Origin: Sporosarcina aquimarina
GTDB taxonomy: Bacteria; Bacillota; Bacilli; Bacillales_A; Planococcaceae
Assembly: GCF_023715615.1 (NCBI RefSeq)
Contig: NZ_JAMBOM010000011.1
Coordinates: 1 to 35,901, forward strand
DNA: 35,901 bases
Direction of reading: 5' to 3'
A program made the position numbers and the translations under genes. The notes under the pieces were generated by a model. That model was not told the DNA's origin and did no database searches. It saw only the letters and a list, made by a program, of their open reading frames with translations. Every line of letters begins with the position of its first letter. The first letter of the stretch is position 1. This document shows positions 8,564-17,625 of the stretch, piece by piece.

Positions 8564-8585
8564 CACATTCATGTGGAACACAGGC

Positions 8586-10202
8586 TTACTTAAAATCTAC
8601 ATTTGAAAGCAAGTCAGATCCTGTTGGATGTGGTACGAATCCAGTGAGATCCGCTGCTCCACCAAGTAGTGGAGTCGAGTGAGCAAGTGGTACCCATGGA
8701 GCTTCTTCATGAAGGATTTCTTGTGCTTTCATGTAAAGCTCATTACGCTTATCTTCATCTACTTCAGTTTGAGCTTCAAGGAACAATTTGTGAGTTTCAT
8801 CGTTTTTGAAATACGTGTAGTTGTTGCTTGCGATATTGTCTTCATCGAGTAGAACGTATAGGAAGTTATCAGCGTCGCCGTTATCTCCTGTCCATCCAAG
8901 CATGAAGGCATCCGCTTCACCTTTACTTGCTTTGTCTAAATACGTTGCCCATTCATAAGAAACGATTTTTGCTTTGATGCCTACATCCGCCAAGTTGCTC
9001 TGGATTACTTCTGCAACTTTTGTGCCGTCTGGCATATAAGGACGTGGAACTGGCATTGCCCATAATTCCATTTCAAATCCATCTTCAAGTCCTGCTGCTT
9101 TTAATAATTCTTTTGCCTTTTCAGGATCATATGCATATTCTTCAATTTCATCATTGTAACCAGAGATTGAGGAAGGCATTGGGTTTTTCGCAGATTCTGC
9201 ACGACCTTCAAAGAACGAATCAATGATCGTTTTCTTATCGATTGCATAGTTCATTGCCTGACGTACTTCTTTCTTATCAAATGGAGGGCGAGTTACAGTT
9301 AGCCCTAGGTAACCTACGTTCATAGAAGGACGTTCGAACAGCTGAAGATTAGAATCTCCTTCAATTTTCGCACCATCCGCAGGGTTGATGCCGTCAGCTA
9401 AATCGATTTCTCCTATAGTCAAAGCATTCAAACGTGCTGCATTGTCAGGAATTGAACGGAAGATAACTTTATCTAGCTTAGGAAGTCCTTCTTTCCAGTA
9501 ATCCGCGTTCTTTTCAATCGTAATTGAATCGTTCGCTTTCCATTCTACAAATTTGAATGGACCTGTTCCTACTGGATTACGCTCGTATTCGTCGTCCCCT
9601 TTTGCAAATGCTTCAGGACTAGAAATCGCGAACATGCTCATTGCAAGGTTTTTCAAGAATGGTGCTTGTGGACGCTTCAGTGTAATAGCGACTGTGTATT
9701 CATCTTCAGCGATAACAGACTCGATGACTGCTTCTTCTTCTCCTTCAAACCCACCAAACATTGAACTATAGTACGGAAACTTTTCAGCGTCTCCTGATGC
9801 CCAACGTGCGAAGTTTGCGACAACTGCATCTGCGTTAAAATCTGTTCCATCGTGGAACTTAACGCCTTCTTCTAACTTGAATGTATACGTCAAACCGTCT
9901 TCAGATGTCTTCCACTCTTTTGCGAGACCCTTTTGAACCGTAGTATCTTGCTCACCGAAGTTCACAAGTGTCTCAAACAGATTGACAGTGACTTTAAATG
10001 TTTCGCCTTCAGTAACACGTGATGGATCGAGAGAAGTTGAATCTCCTCCGCGTCCGAATACTAACGTCTTTTCCTTCCCGCTAGCCTTCTCACCATCTTT
10101 TTCTGCGCCTTGTTCTTTGTCGTCACTTCCGCAAGCAGCAAGTGCCGTTGAAAGAACGAGAAGCATGACAAGCGCAAGTGACCATAATTTCCCTTTTCTC
10201 AT
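8586..10202 (-). CDS. Peptide ABC importer solute-binding lipoprotein, DppA-like (SBP family 5)
   Basis: 538-aa extracytoplasmic binding protein. The signal peptide (MRKGKLWSLALVMLLVLS) ends in lipobox L-A-A-C, so Cys24 should be lipidated. Family 5 features include the N-terminal lobe TLVFGRGGDSTSLDPSRV and the segment MLGWTGDNGDADNFLY near residue 430, which closely resembles E. coli DppA. I infer di- or short-peptide binding; other family 5 ligands cannot be excluded. The start follows GGAGGGG, and its ATG overlaps the stop of the upstream ATPase gene (ATGA). Confidence 0.93.
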   Translation of the reverse strand: MRKGKLWSLALVMLLVLSTALAACGSDDKEQGAEKDGEKASGKEKTLVFGRGGDSTSLDPSRVTEGETFKVTVNLFETLVNFGEQDTTVQKGLAKEWKTSEDGLTYTFKLEEGVKFHDGTDFNADAVVANFARWASGDAEKFPYYSSMFGGFEGEEEAVIESVIAEDEYTVAITLKRPQAPFLKNLAMSMFAISSPEAFAKGDDEYERNPVGTGPFKFVEWKANDSITIEKNADYWKEGLPKLDKVIFRSIPDNAARLNALTIGEIDLADGINPADGAKIEGDSNLQLFERPSMNVGYLGLTVTRPPFDKKEVRQAMNYAIDKKTIIDSFFEGRAESAKNPMPSSISGYNDEIEEYAYDPEKAKELLKAAGLEDGFEMELWAMPVPRPYMPDGTKVAEVIQSNLADVGIKAKIVSYEWATYLDKASKGEADAFMLGWTGDNGDADNFLYVLLDEDNIASNNYTYFKNDETHKLFLEAQTEVDEDKRNELYMKAQEILHEEAPWVPLAHSTPLLGGAADLTGFVPHPTGSDLLSNVDFK

Positions 10203-11224
10203 AAGGACCCCTCCATCTCTTTTTCTTTCATTTCTATGTCATTGCCGGTTTGTTCACTATAGAGGTGACAAGCGACAGATTGACCATTCTCATGCTCGAT
10301 CAGTTGTGGTGAAACTTTTGTACAAATATCCATTTTAAATGGACAGCGTGTATGGAATGTGCATCCTGATGGCGGATTCGCCGGGCTCGGAATGTCACCA
10401 TCGATCATCACCTGCTCTTTCACATAGTCGGGATCTGGAACAGGTACTGCAGAAAGTAATGCTTTTGTATATGGATGAAGTGGCGTTGCATACAGCTGTT
10501 CGCTTGGTGCAAGTTCCACCATCTTTCCTAAATACATCACTCCGACTCGATCACTAATGTGTCGGACTACACCAAGATCGTGAGCGATGAAAATGTAAGT
10601 GAGGTCAAATTCTTTCTGAAGATCTTGCATCAAGTTCAATACTTGGGCTTGAATCGACACATCAAGCGCAGATACCGGTTCATCCGCAATGATCAGTTTT
10701 GGATTGGTCATAAGTGCACGCGCAATACCGATACGTTGTCGTTGTCCCCCACTAAATTGGTGAGGATAACGCTTTGCATGAAACGCACTTAAACCGACAA
10801 TTTCCAAGAACTTGACGACGGACTTTTTCCGTTCCTGAGCGTTTGAAATCCCGTGTACAAGAAGTGGTTCTTCAAGAATTTTCCCAATCGTATGCCGTGG
10901 ATTCAGTGAGGCATACGGATCTTGGAATACCATTTGAATGTCTCGGCGCATCTTTCTCATTTCAGTCGCTGACAAAGAAGTCAATTCTCTTCCATCGAAC
11001 TCAACAGTTCCTTCAGTCGGCTCCAAAAGTCTCATGAGAACCCGACCCGTTGTCGATTTTCCACAACCACTTTCCCCAACTATCCCAAGTGTTTCGCCTT
11101 TATTTACATAGAACGATATGTCATCTACTGCTTTTACATGCCCAACCGTTCTTCCTAACAGTCCCTTCTTAATAGGGAAATACTTTTTAAGACCTTCAAC
11201 TTTCAACAAAGGCTTTTGGTCCAT
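10199..11224 (-). CDS. Peptide ABC importer ATPase, DppF/OppF-like
   Basis: 341-aa cytosolic ATPase energising the importer. Walker A is GESGCGKST (50-58), the signature is SGGQRQR (158-164), Walker B is LIIADEP (177-183) and the switch histidine is His215. The C-terminal oligopeptide-type extension carries cysteines 288, 294 and 301 (CTFHTRCPFKMDIC), the conserved motif of this subfamily. The start is set by AAGGAG 8 nt upstream, which makes it overlap the end of the dppD-like gene by 29 nt. Confidence 0.94.
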   Translation of the reverse strand: MDQKPLLKVEGLKKYFPIKKGLLGRTVGHVKAVDDISFYVNKGETLGIVGESGCGKSTTGRVLMRLLEPTEGTVEFDGRELTSLSATEMRKMRRDIQMVFQDPYASLNPRHTIGKILEEPLLVHGISNAQERKKSVVKFLEIVGLSAFHAKRYPHQFSGGQRQRIGIARALMTNPKLIIADEPVSALDVSIQAQVLNLMQDLQKEFDLTYIFIAHDLGVVRHISDRVGVMYLGKMVELAPSEQLYATPLHPYTKALLSAVPVPDPDYVKEQVMIDGDIPSPANPPSGCTFHTRCPFKMDICTKVSPQLIEHENGQSVACHLYSEQTGNDIEMKEKEMEGSL

Positions 11225-12218
11225 CTTGCGTCACTCCTTCCTCACTATATAAGAAGCATCTCGTCTGATGACCCGTTTCTGTTTGAATCAGTGCAGGATC
11301 TTCTGCTAAACACCTGTCAAATGCAAATTCACATCGGGCCGCGAATTTACAGCCTTTTTTAATGGAACCCGGCTTTGGTACATTACCTGGAATCGAGTAG
11401 AGTCGATCTTTTTTATAACGCATATCCGGTACTGATTGAATAAGCCCTTTTGTATAAGGGTGTTGAGGGTCTTCGAATATCTTTTTGACTGAAGCCTCTT
11501 CAATTACCTGGCCCGCATACATGACAATGACTCGTTCGCATGTTTCAGCTACGACGCCTAAGTCATGGGTAATTAGCATAATGGCTGTATCGAGTCGGGT
11601 GTTTAGTTCCTTCATCAGCTTCAAAATCTGCGCTTGAATGGTTACATCAAGCGCGGTAGTCGGCTCATCGGCAATGAGGAGTTTCGGGTCACAAACGAGT
11701 GCCATCGCTATCATTACCCGCTGTCTCATCCCACCTGATAACTGATGCGGATACTCGTCAATCAGTTCATCGGCACGTGGCAAACCGACTAGCTTCAACA
11801 TTTCAATCGCTCGTTCGCGCGCACGCTTTTTTGACCATTTTTTCTCGTGAATCAAAATCGCTTCGGACATCTGATTTCCAATTGTAAATAGAGGATTCAA
11901 TGAAGTCATCGGCTCTTGGAAAATCATCGCGATGTCATTCCCGCGTATGTATCGCATTTCTTTCTCGCTTTTCTTCAGCAAGTCATTACCCTGAAATAGT
12001 ATTTCGCCACCCGTTATTTTCCCAGGGGGTTTTGGCACTAGACCCATCACTGATAGCGAGGTCACGCTTTTCCCACAACCTGATTCCCCCACTATCCCAA
12101 GCACTTCCCCTTCTCTTACAAAGAAATCGACGTGGTCGACTGCCGGGATTGCTCCTGAGTCAGTAAAAAAAGTGGTCTGCAAGTCTTTTACATCTAAGAC
12201 TTTTTTTCGTTCGCTCAT
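11196..12218 (-). CDS. Peptide ABC importer ATPase, DppD/OppD-like
   Basis: 340-aa ATPase and first gene of the operon. Walker A GESGCGKSV (44-52), signature LSGGMRQR (160-167), Walker B LLIADEP (180-186), and the C-terminal cysteine motif CKFAARCEFAFDRC. The ATG at 12218 is preferred over a TTG at 12236 because the purine-rich GGGAGAGGGCGG lies between the two and is correctly placed for the ATG. Together with the DppF-like subunit it forms the heterodimeric motor of the peptide importer. Confidence 0.93.
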   Translation of the reverse strand: MSERKKVLDVKDLQTTFFTDSGAIPAVDHVDFFVREGEVLGIVGESGCGKSVTSLSVMGLVPKPPGKITGGEILFQGNDLLKKSEKEMRYIRGNDIAMIFQEPMTSLNPLFTIGNQMSEAILIHEKKWSKKRARERAIEMLKLVGLPRADELIDEYPHQLSGGMRQRVMIAMALVCDPKLLIADEPTTALDVTIQAQILKLMKELNTRLDTAIMLITHDLGVVAETCERVIVMYAGQVIEEASVKKIFEDPQHPYTKGLIQSVPDMRYKKDRLYSIPGNVPKPGSIKKGCKFAARCEFAFDRCLAEDPALIQTETGHQTRCFLYSEEGVTQDGPKAFVES

Positions 12219-12268
12219 GGTACCGCCCTCTCCCAATACTATTTTTCTAAATATAACTTCTATTCAGT

Positions 12269-12296
12269 ATTATACGGTTTTATATGTGTAAATCAA
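12269..12296 (-). promoter_or_regulatory. Promoter of the peptide importer operon
   Basis: Minus strand TTGATT (12296-12291), 16-nt spacer, perfect TATAAT (12274-12269). The 5' untranslated region is about 45 nt and shows no obvious operator. Confidence 0.65.
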
Positions 12297-12316
12297 GACA
12301 ATTTTCAATACAATCA

Positions 12317-12358
12317 AAAAAAGCAGACAATTAAGGGATACCCTTTAATTGTCTGCCT
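12317..12358 (-). terminator. Terminator of the ygaD gene
   Basis: GCAGACAATTAAGGG (12323-12337) pairs with CCCTTTAATTGTCTGC (12341-12356) with a one-base bulge. It is followed on the minus strand by TTTTTTTT, immediately after the ygaD stop codon. Confidence 0.92.
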
Positions 12359-12362
12359 CTGT

Positions 12363-14108
12363 TTATATAGTTTGTACTTGAAACAAATCGTAGTAGATCC
12401 CTTGCTTCTCTATAAGCTCGGCGTGCGTCCCTTGCTCTTTTAACTCCCCATGGTCAATTACTAAAATTTTGTTTGCATGCGTAATTGTAGACAATCGATG
12501 CGCAACGATTATAGTTGTCCGATTATGTGCAAGTCGGCTCAACGATTCTTGGATAAGTGCTTCGCTCTCAAGATCCAGAGCTGAAGTAGCTTCATCCAAT
12601 ATAAGCATCGGTGGGTTTTTCAAAAATACACGCGCTATTGAAAGTCGTTGCTTCTGCCCTCCTGATAGTTTAACACCACGTTCGCCCACTTTCGTTTCAT
12701 ATCCCTCAGGTAGCTCCATGATGAAGTCGTGCGCATTTGCGGCTTTTGCAGCAGACACGATTTCTTCTTCTGAAGCATCAGGTTTCCCCATCAGAATATT
12801 ACTGCGTACTGAGTCGCTGAATAGGATACTATCCTGCAGCACCATTCCAATTTGGTCTCGCAACGTTTTCATCTGAATATCACGTAAGTCGTGACCATCA
12901 ATACGAATAGCCCCACCCGTGACATCGTAAAAACGAGGAATGAGACTGACTATCGTGGATTTTCCTCCACCACTCATTCCAACGAGCGCAACAGTTTCAC
13001 CTGGCTTCACAGTGAAATTCAGATCTTTTAAAACTGGAAATCCCTCTTCTTCGTAAGCAAATTCCACATGATTAAATTCAATCTCCCCTTGAATCACCGG
13101 CAATGCATTAGCATCTTTTTTGTCAGTTACTTCGTAAGGTTCTTCCATCAATTCAAATACGCGGTCCATCGACGCAAATGATTGCGTCAGGGAGGTAGAT
13201 GCGTTGACCAATCTACGCAAAGGACTGTATAAACGTTCAATATATGCAATGAATGCAACCATCGTTCCGACTGATAGAGAACCATTAATCACTTGATACC
13301 CCGCATAAGTTATGACCAATAACGGAGCCACGTCTGTAATGGTGTTAACGACAGCAAATGCCTTTGCATTCCATTTCGTATGTTCAATCGCTTTGTCAAG
13401 AAACTTTCCATTGGTCTCATCAAATCGTTGTTTTTCAACTTCTTCCAGTGAAAAACTTTTAATGACACTGACCCCTGCGACACGTTCATGTAAATAGCTT
13501 TGAACGTTTGCAAGTGCCTGGGAACGTTCGCCCGTGAGTTTACGAAGTTTACCGAAAAAGTGTTTCACGCTGAACGCATAAAACGGGAATGCAAGTAACG
13601 TTACGAGTGTCAATGGCACGTCCATCGTGAGCATGATAGCAATAGCAATCAGAATTGTCGCCAAGTCCAGCCAAACGTTCATCAACCCAATCATGACGAA
13701 GTTTTTCGTTTGCTCAACGTCATTGATAATCCTTGAAATCACTTCACCAGCTCGCGTTTCCGCATAGTAACGCAAACTTAGTTTTTGTAAGTGTCCGTAC
13801 AAGTTTTGACGAATATCATATAAGATTTTATTACTGACATACTGTGCATAATATTGGCGGTAATATTCTACTGGCGGTCGTATGATGAAAAACACAAGAG
13901 CCGTTCCACCAAGCCAGTAAAAAAGTTGTGCAGTTTTTTCATCAGCCGTCAACGTTTGTGAACCAATTACGTCATCGATAACAATTTTTATGAGAAAAGG
14001 GATAAATAGCGGAATTGCAAACTTAATGATTCCGATGACAACAGTTAAAACTATCTGCCAGGTGTATGGCTTTACGAATTTTAAATAACGCTTAGTGCTT
14101 TCTCCCAT
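12363..14108 (-). CDS. ygaD: YgaD-like ABC exporter (fused permease and ATPase)
   Basis: 581-aa half-transporter, expected to act as a homodimer. Residues 1-310 are the six-helix exporter domain and the rest is the ATPase domain with Walker [10 protein letters not shown], signature LSGGQKQR and Walker [13 protein letters not shown]. The ATG at 14108 ([15 protein letters not shown]) is preferred over an upstream in-frame ATG at 14171 because AGGAG precedes it and the N-terminus then starts like YgaD of B. subtilis. It is a multidrug/lipid exporter by family and the substrate is unknown. It follows ygaC, as in B. subtilis. Confidence 0.9.
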   Translation of the reverse strand: MGESTKRYLKFVKPYTWQIVLTVVIGIIKFAIPLFIPFLIKIVIDDVIGSQTLTADEKTAQLFYWLGGTALVFFIIRPPVEYYRQYYAQYVSNKILYDIRQNLYGHLQKLSLRYYAETRAGEVISRIINDVEQTKNFVMIGLMNVWLDLATILIAIAIMLTMDVPLTLVTLLAFPFYAFSVKHFFGKLRKLTGERSQALANVQSYLHERVAGVSVIKSFSLEEVEKQRFDETNGKFLDKAIEHTKWNAKAFAVVNTITDVAPLLVITYAGYQVINGSLSVGTMVAFIAYIERLYSPLRRLVNASTSLTQSFASMDRVFELMEEPYEVTDKKDANALPVIQGEIEFNHVEFAYEEEGFPVLKDLNFTVKPGETVALVGMSGGGKSTIVSLIPRFYDVTGGAIRIDGHDLRDIQMKTLRDQIGMVLQDSILFSDSVRSNILMGKPDASEEEIVSAAKAANAHDFIMELPEGYETKVGERGVKLSGGQKQRLSIARVFLKNPPMLILDEATSALDLESEALIQESLSRLAHNRTTIIVAHRLSTITHANKILVIDHGELKEQGTHAELIEKQGIYYDLFQVQTI

Positions 14109-14160
14109 TCTACATCTCCTATCTAAAAAAGCCTGCCGCAGATATCGCAGCTCGGCTTCT

Positions 14161-14706
14161 TCATACTTCACTTTTCATATTTTTGTAAAACTCATAACGG
14201 GAAGTCCAAACATCAATGAAATCCGGAGCAAAAGGACCTTTGCGTTGTTTGATCCAACTTAGAAGTGTTTCAAGATTCCGCCGCAAAATTTTGTCAATCA
14301 CTTCCGGATAACCCATTTGCTTTTTATGATCTGCATACTCATCTTCGTCCAAAATGAGATAACTCATGTCTGGAAAAACTTTGACATCCAAATCGTAGTC
14401 GATATATTTAATGGAATTATTGTCAAAGACAAAAGGTGAGCTGATGTTGACATAATAGTACACACCATCTTCTCGAAGCATGCAAATGATGTTGAACCAG
14501 CGTTCTGCATGGAAATAACAAATCGAAGGTTCACGCGTGATCCATGTTCGACCGTCAGATTCTGTTACAAGCGTTCGATCGTTTGCACCGATAATAATGT
14601 TACGTGTCCCCTTTAGGACCATAGTTTCTTGCCAAACTCTGTGGATATGGCCATCGTGTTTATAACTATGTACTTGTACTGTTTCCCCTTCTTTTGGAAT
14701 ATCCAT
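14161..14706 (-). CDS. ygaC: Nucleoside tri-/diphosphatase, DUF402 (YgaC/Ntdp)
   Basis: 181-aa cytosolic protein nearly collinear with Staphylococcus Ntdp as I remember it: IPKEG near the start, [33 protein letters not shown] and the C-terminal GPFAPDF. Characterised homologues hydrolyse nucleoside tri- and diphosphates with a divalent metal. Of two adjacent ATGs, 14706 is chosen because AGGTGG is then about 8 nt upstream and the length matches the roughly 180-aa family. ATG 14709 and GTG 14718 are in frame as alternatives. Confidence 0.9.
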   Translation of the reverse strand: MDIPKEGETVQVHSYKHDGHIHRVWQETMVLKGTRNIIIGANDRTLVTESDGRTWITREPSICYFHAERWFNIICMLREDGVYYYVNISSPFVFDNNSIKYIDYDLDVKVFPDMSYLILDEDEYADHKKQMGYPEVIDKILRRNLETLLSWIKQRKGPFAPDFIDVWTSRYEFYKNMKSEV

Positions 14707-14812
14707 CATTAAAACCACCTTTTCGTGACCGGGAAATATACCGCTCCATTCTTATCACAACATTATACCAACCGTTCCTGAAAATAGAAAATGTTTACCC
14801 CTGTTGGTCATA

Positions 14813-14846
14813 GAAAAACCGGCAAGGAGACTATTGCTCCCGCCGG
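14813..14846 (-). terminator. Terminator of sspE
   Basis: On the minus strand CCGGCGGGAG (14846-14837) pairs with CTCCTTGCCGG (14829-14819), followed by TTTTTCTA. It lies 18 bp after the sspE stop. Confidence 0.85.
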
Positions 14847-14864
14847 CCGGTGGTGTCCATCCAA

Positions 14865-15071
14865 TTATTTTGTCTGGTCTCCGTAACTATTTGCACGTTG
14901 CCCTGAAGCTTGACGTTTTTTCGCTTCAGCTTTTTGGTTTTGTTGTTTCACGTGCTGAACATCTGTTTCGGCTCCAAACTCTTCGTTCATGAGCGGATTG
15001 TTTTGTTGGTTTTGTTGGTTAAATTGCTGTTGCTGTTTGTTTTTCTGGTTCCGCTGGTTGTTTGTTGTCAT
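14865..15071 (-). CDS. sspE: Gamma-type small acid-soluble spore protein (SspE), single-repeat form
   Basis: 68-aa Gln/Asn-rich protein. Residues 31-58 contain the gamma-SASP module (EFGAETDVQHVKQQN, then AEAKKRQASGQ). Gamma-SASPs are amino-acid stores in the spore core, degraded at germination. B. subtilis SspE has two copies of this module and this one has a single copy, hence its small size. The start follows CGGAGG. A sigma-G-like promoter lies upstream. Position between ygaC and mutY matches B. subtilis. Confidence 0.93.
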   Translation of the reverse strand: MTTNNQRNQKNKQQQQFNQQNQQNNPLMNEEFGAETDVQHVKQQNQKAEAKKRQASGQRANSYGDQTK

Positions 15072-15093
15072 GGATTTTCACCTCCGTAACAAC

Positions 15094-15123
15094 TAGCATA
15101 TCCAGCCCCTTAGAAATTATCCT
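15094..15123 (-). promoter_or_regulatory. Sigma-G-like promoter of sspE
   Basis: Minus strand AGGATA (15123-15118), 17-nt spacer, TATGCTA (15100-15094), compared with TGnATA and CATACTA for forespore sigma-G. The match is 5/6 counting the free position, and 5/7. Confidence 0.5.
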
Positions 15124-15135
15124 ACTCATGCACAA

Positions 15136-16185
15136 TTATTTTTTAAGTTGTTCAAGCAGCTTGCTCATCGGTTTCGATTGAGGGATTTGTCCCAATTCTT
15201 CTTCAGTGAAAAATCGGTATCCCTCTGGAATAGGGGATTGATCGACCAGTACTGCATGAAATCCTTCAACATTCCATGTAACGTGAGAGAAAATATGTTT
15301 GAACTGTGCGTACGCCTCTCCCTGTTCGATTAGAAGTCCTGTATCATTCTTCAGCGCATCTATAGAATCCATAGTAGGAACGTATTCAATTTGAGGGAAC
15401 TCCCAAAAGTCTCCTAGAAGCCCATTTGCCTGCCTCTTTCTTAATAACCACTTGCCACCTGGCTCAGAAATTGCAAATGAATGAATTGTCATGACTTTCT
15501 TTTTCAACTTTTTTGTTTTAATTGGAAGTTTCTCTTGCTTCCCTTTCTCAAAGGCGGAACAAAACTCTCTAACAGGACACAATAAACAACGAGGGTTCGG
15601 TGTACAAATCGTTGCGCCCAGTTCCATAATCGCCTGATTGAAAGAAGATGGGTCTGTTTCATCTATTATTTCCATCACTCGTTGTTCAAACACCTTTTTC
15701 GATTTAGGAATGGCGATATCTGCTTCAATCAGAAATAGTCTTGAAAATACACGCATTACATTTCCATCCACTGCGTGTTCAGGCACTCCATACGCTATAC
15801 TTAACACCGCCCCGGCGGTGTATGGACCAATTCCTCTCAAATTCAAAATTTCAACTCTACTTTGTGGAATCTTTCCATCGTAATTTTCCACAACTTCCTT
15901 GACACCTGCTTGTAAATTTCGGACACGCGAATAGTACCCTAGTCCTTCCCAATGTTTAAGAACACGCTCCTCTTCTGCTTCAGCTAGGGATTCCATTGTC
16001 GGAAAGGATGTAATGAAACGTTCATAATACGGGATGACAGTGTCGACTCGCGTCTGCTGTAACATCACTTCTGAAACCCATATATAGTAGGGATTTGACG
16101 TTCTTCTCCAAGGTAAGTCCCTTTTTTCTTGGTGGTACCAAGATAGCAGGGCCTCGTTAAACTCTTTCTTTTGCGAAATTTCCAT
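15136..16185 (-). CDS. mutY: A/G-specific adenine glycosylase MutY
   Basis: 349-aa base-excision repair glycosylase removing adenine mispaired with 8-oxoguanine. The helix-hairpin-helix is LRGIGPYTAGAV (about 116-127). The catalytic Glu39 is in SEVMLQQTRV and Asp140 in AVDGNVMRV. An iron-sulphur cluster loop follows with cysteines 194, 200, 203 and 209, then a NUDIX-like domain that recognises 8-oxoG. The first cysteine spacing is x5, not the usual x6. The start follows GGAG. The neighbours sspE and yfhP match B. subtilis. Confidence 0.95.
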   Translation of the reverse strand: MEISQKKEFNEALLSWYHQEKRDLPWRRTSNPYYIWVSEVMLQQTRVDTVIPYYERFITSFPTMESLAEAEEERVLKHWEGLGYYSRVRNLQAGVKEVVENYDGKIPQSRVEILNLRGIGPYTAGAVLSIAYGVPEHAVDGNVMRVFSRLFLIEADIAIPKSKKVFEQRVMEIIDETDPSSFNQAIMELGATICTPNPRCLLCPVREFCSAFEKGKQEKLPIKTKKLKKKVMTIHSFAISEPGGKWLLRKRQANGLLGDFWEFPQIEYVPTMDSIDALKNDTGLLIEQGEAYAQFKHIFSHVTWNVEGFHAVLVDQSPIPEGYRFFTEEELGQIPQSKPMSKLLEQLKK

Positions 16186-16298
16186 GGTACAAGCTCCTTC
16201 TTACGTCTAATACTTTTAGGTTATTCAAATTTGGGTATATAATTAAGAGAACTGTTGAATTCATTTCAGCGGAAACCCCAAAGTAAAGGAGTGATGGA

Positions 16299-17282
16299 GT
16301 GGACACGGGAACACATATTGCAATGGGCATCGCCATTAGTGGACTTGCAATGGCAGACCCTATCGTTGCCTCGCACTCAGCAACAATGGGTCCAGTATTT
16401 GCAGGCATAGTACTTGGTTCGCTAGCGCCAGATTTAGATACCGTTTTAAAACTGCGTAATAATGCGGTTTATATACGGAATCATAGAGGAATTACACACT
16501 CCGTTCCGGCTGTTCTTTTATGGCCGATCGTTATTTCAATTATGTTATTGTTTTTCGTGCCAGAAGCGAATTTCATTCACTTATGGGCTTGGACATTTCT
16601 CGCTGTATTCATCCATGTATTTGTAGATATCTTTAACTCCTACGGGACTCAAGCACTTCGACCATTTTCACAAAAATGGGTCGCTTTAAGCGTTATCAAC
16701 ACGTTCGATCCAATTATCTTCGGCTTACATGTAATAGCGATTGCAGCTTGGCTTTTTGGAACTCCACCAGTTCAAACGATGACCATTCTCTATTGTGTGG
16801 TATTTCTATACTACTTGCTTCGATTCGCAGTACATGCCGCTGTAAAGCGTGCTGTCAACAATACAATTCCAAATGCAACAGACATTTACATTGCTCCGAC
16901 TATGCGTTTCTTCCAATGGCGGATTGCTGCATCAACCAAAACTGATCATTATGTCGGGCGCGCATACGGTCGTTCAGTAAATATATACGATCGGTTTGAT
17001 CGTAAACCATTACCTGACTCGAAGTATGTACAGGCTGCGATGACAGATCGAAATATCGCCGCCTTCGTTTCTTTCTCACCGATTTATCGATGGGAAATCA
17101 CTCAGGTCGATGTATTGACAGAGGTTCGCTTAATCGACTTGCGCTACCGAAGTAAAACATTTTATCCATTTGTTGCAGTAGCTCATGTTGATGAAGATTT
17201 AAATGTTGTGAACTCTTATACAGGATGGATTTTCTCGGAGGACAAATTGCGTAAGAAGTTGAATTTCCTCCAAGAATCTTAA
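16299..17282 (+). CDS. yfhP: YfhP-like membrane-bound metal-dependent hydrolase (YdjM/LexA-binding family)
   Basis: 327-aa protein whose N-terminal half is a membrane domain with conserved metal-ligand-like motifs: MDTGTHIAMGIA (His6), LAPDLDT (Asp45, Asp47) and NHRGITHS (His62, His67). These define the YdjM-type putative hydrolase family. The C-terminal 110 residues are soluble. The GTG start at 16299 fits the family N-terminus MDTGTH, with AAGGAG upstream. Activity and substrate are unknown. It is divergent from mutY, as in B. subtilis. Confidence 0.88.
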   Translation: MDTGTHIAMGIAISGLAMADPIVASHSATMGPVFAGIVLGSLAPDLDTVLKLRNNAVYIRNHRGITHSVPAVLLWPIVISIMLLFFVPEANFIHLWAWTFLAVFIHVFVDIFNSYGTQALRPFSQKWVALSVINTFDPIIFGLHVIAIAAWLFGTPPVQTMTILYCVVFLYYLLRFAVHAAVKRAVNNTIPNATDIYIAPTMRFFQWRIAASTKTDHYVGRAYGRSVNIYDRFDRKPLPDSKYVQAAMTDRNIAAFVSFSPIYRWEITQVDVLTEVRLIDLRYRSKTFYPFVAVAHVDEDLNVVNSYTGWIFSEDKLRKKLNFLQES

Positions 17283-17292
17283 CAGATGGTAT

Positions 17293-17625
17293 CTATTTAC
17301 CCGTCTTGACTGATGTTAGCATGGCGAGCGGAAGCGCTTCTTCAGCTTGCTCGCCGCCCATCCGGTATCCCCAAGCAAAACGACCTTTTAAGTAGTCAAC
17401 TTTAAAAAAGTATCCTTCATCTCCTTGGATTTTATAAATTTCTCCGGGTACGATAGAATCCGGGTCGACAAGGTAAGATTGAGCCATTAATGCTTTCCGC
17501 TGATATACTGCGTACTCATTTAAGATCCCTAGTTGTTCAGCTTTTCTTGCTTTTTCCATTAGGTGCGCGATTTCAGTTCTCAGTTCTTGTTCTGTCATTT
17601 GGCTATATTTCTTTTCATTCGTCAT
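17293..17625 (-). CDS. yfhH: YfhH family protein (DUF1811)
   Basis: 110-aa soluble protein. It opens with MTNEKKYSQMTEQELRTEI, then a helical segment KARKAEQLGILNE, and ends with a small beta-rich part (FAWGYRMGGEQAEEALPL). It matches YfhH of B. subtilis; the function is not known. The ATG at 17625 is chosen over 17670 because AAAGGAG lies 9 nt upstream and the N-terminus fits the family. It overlaps the end of recX by 11 nt, so the two are coupled. It converges on yfhP with only 10 bp between stops and I see no terminator hairpin there. Confidence 0.87.
   Translation of the reverse strand: MTNEKKYSQMTEQELRTEIAHLMEKARKAEQLGILNEYAVYQRKALMAQSYLVDPDSIVPGEIYKIQGDEGYFFKVDYLKGRFAWGYRMGGEQAEEALPLAMLTSVKTGK

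Noticed and set aside
9982..10338. 118-codon plus-strand frame opposite the binding protein gene
   Set aside because: Shadow of a strong coding frame on minus that has a signal peptide and family motifs; no start signals of its own.
12469..12876. 135-codon plus-strand frame opposite ygaD
   Set aside because: Antisense of the conserved ATPase domain; codon pattern follows the minus-strand gene.
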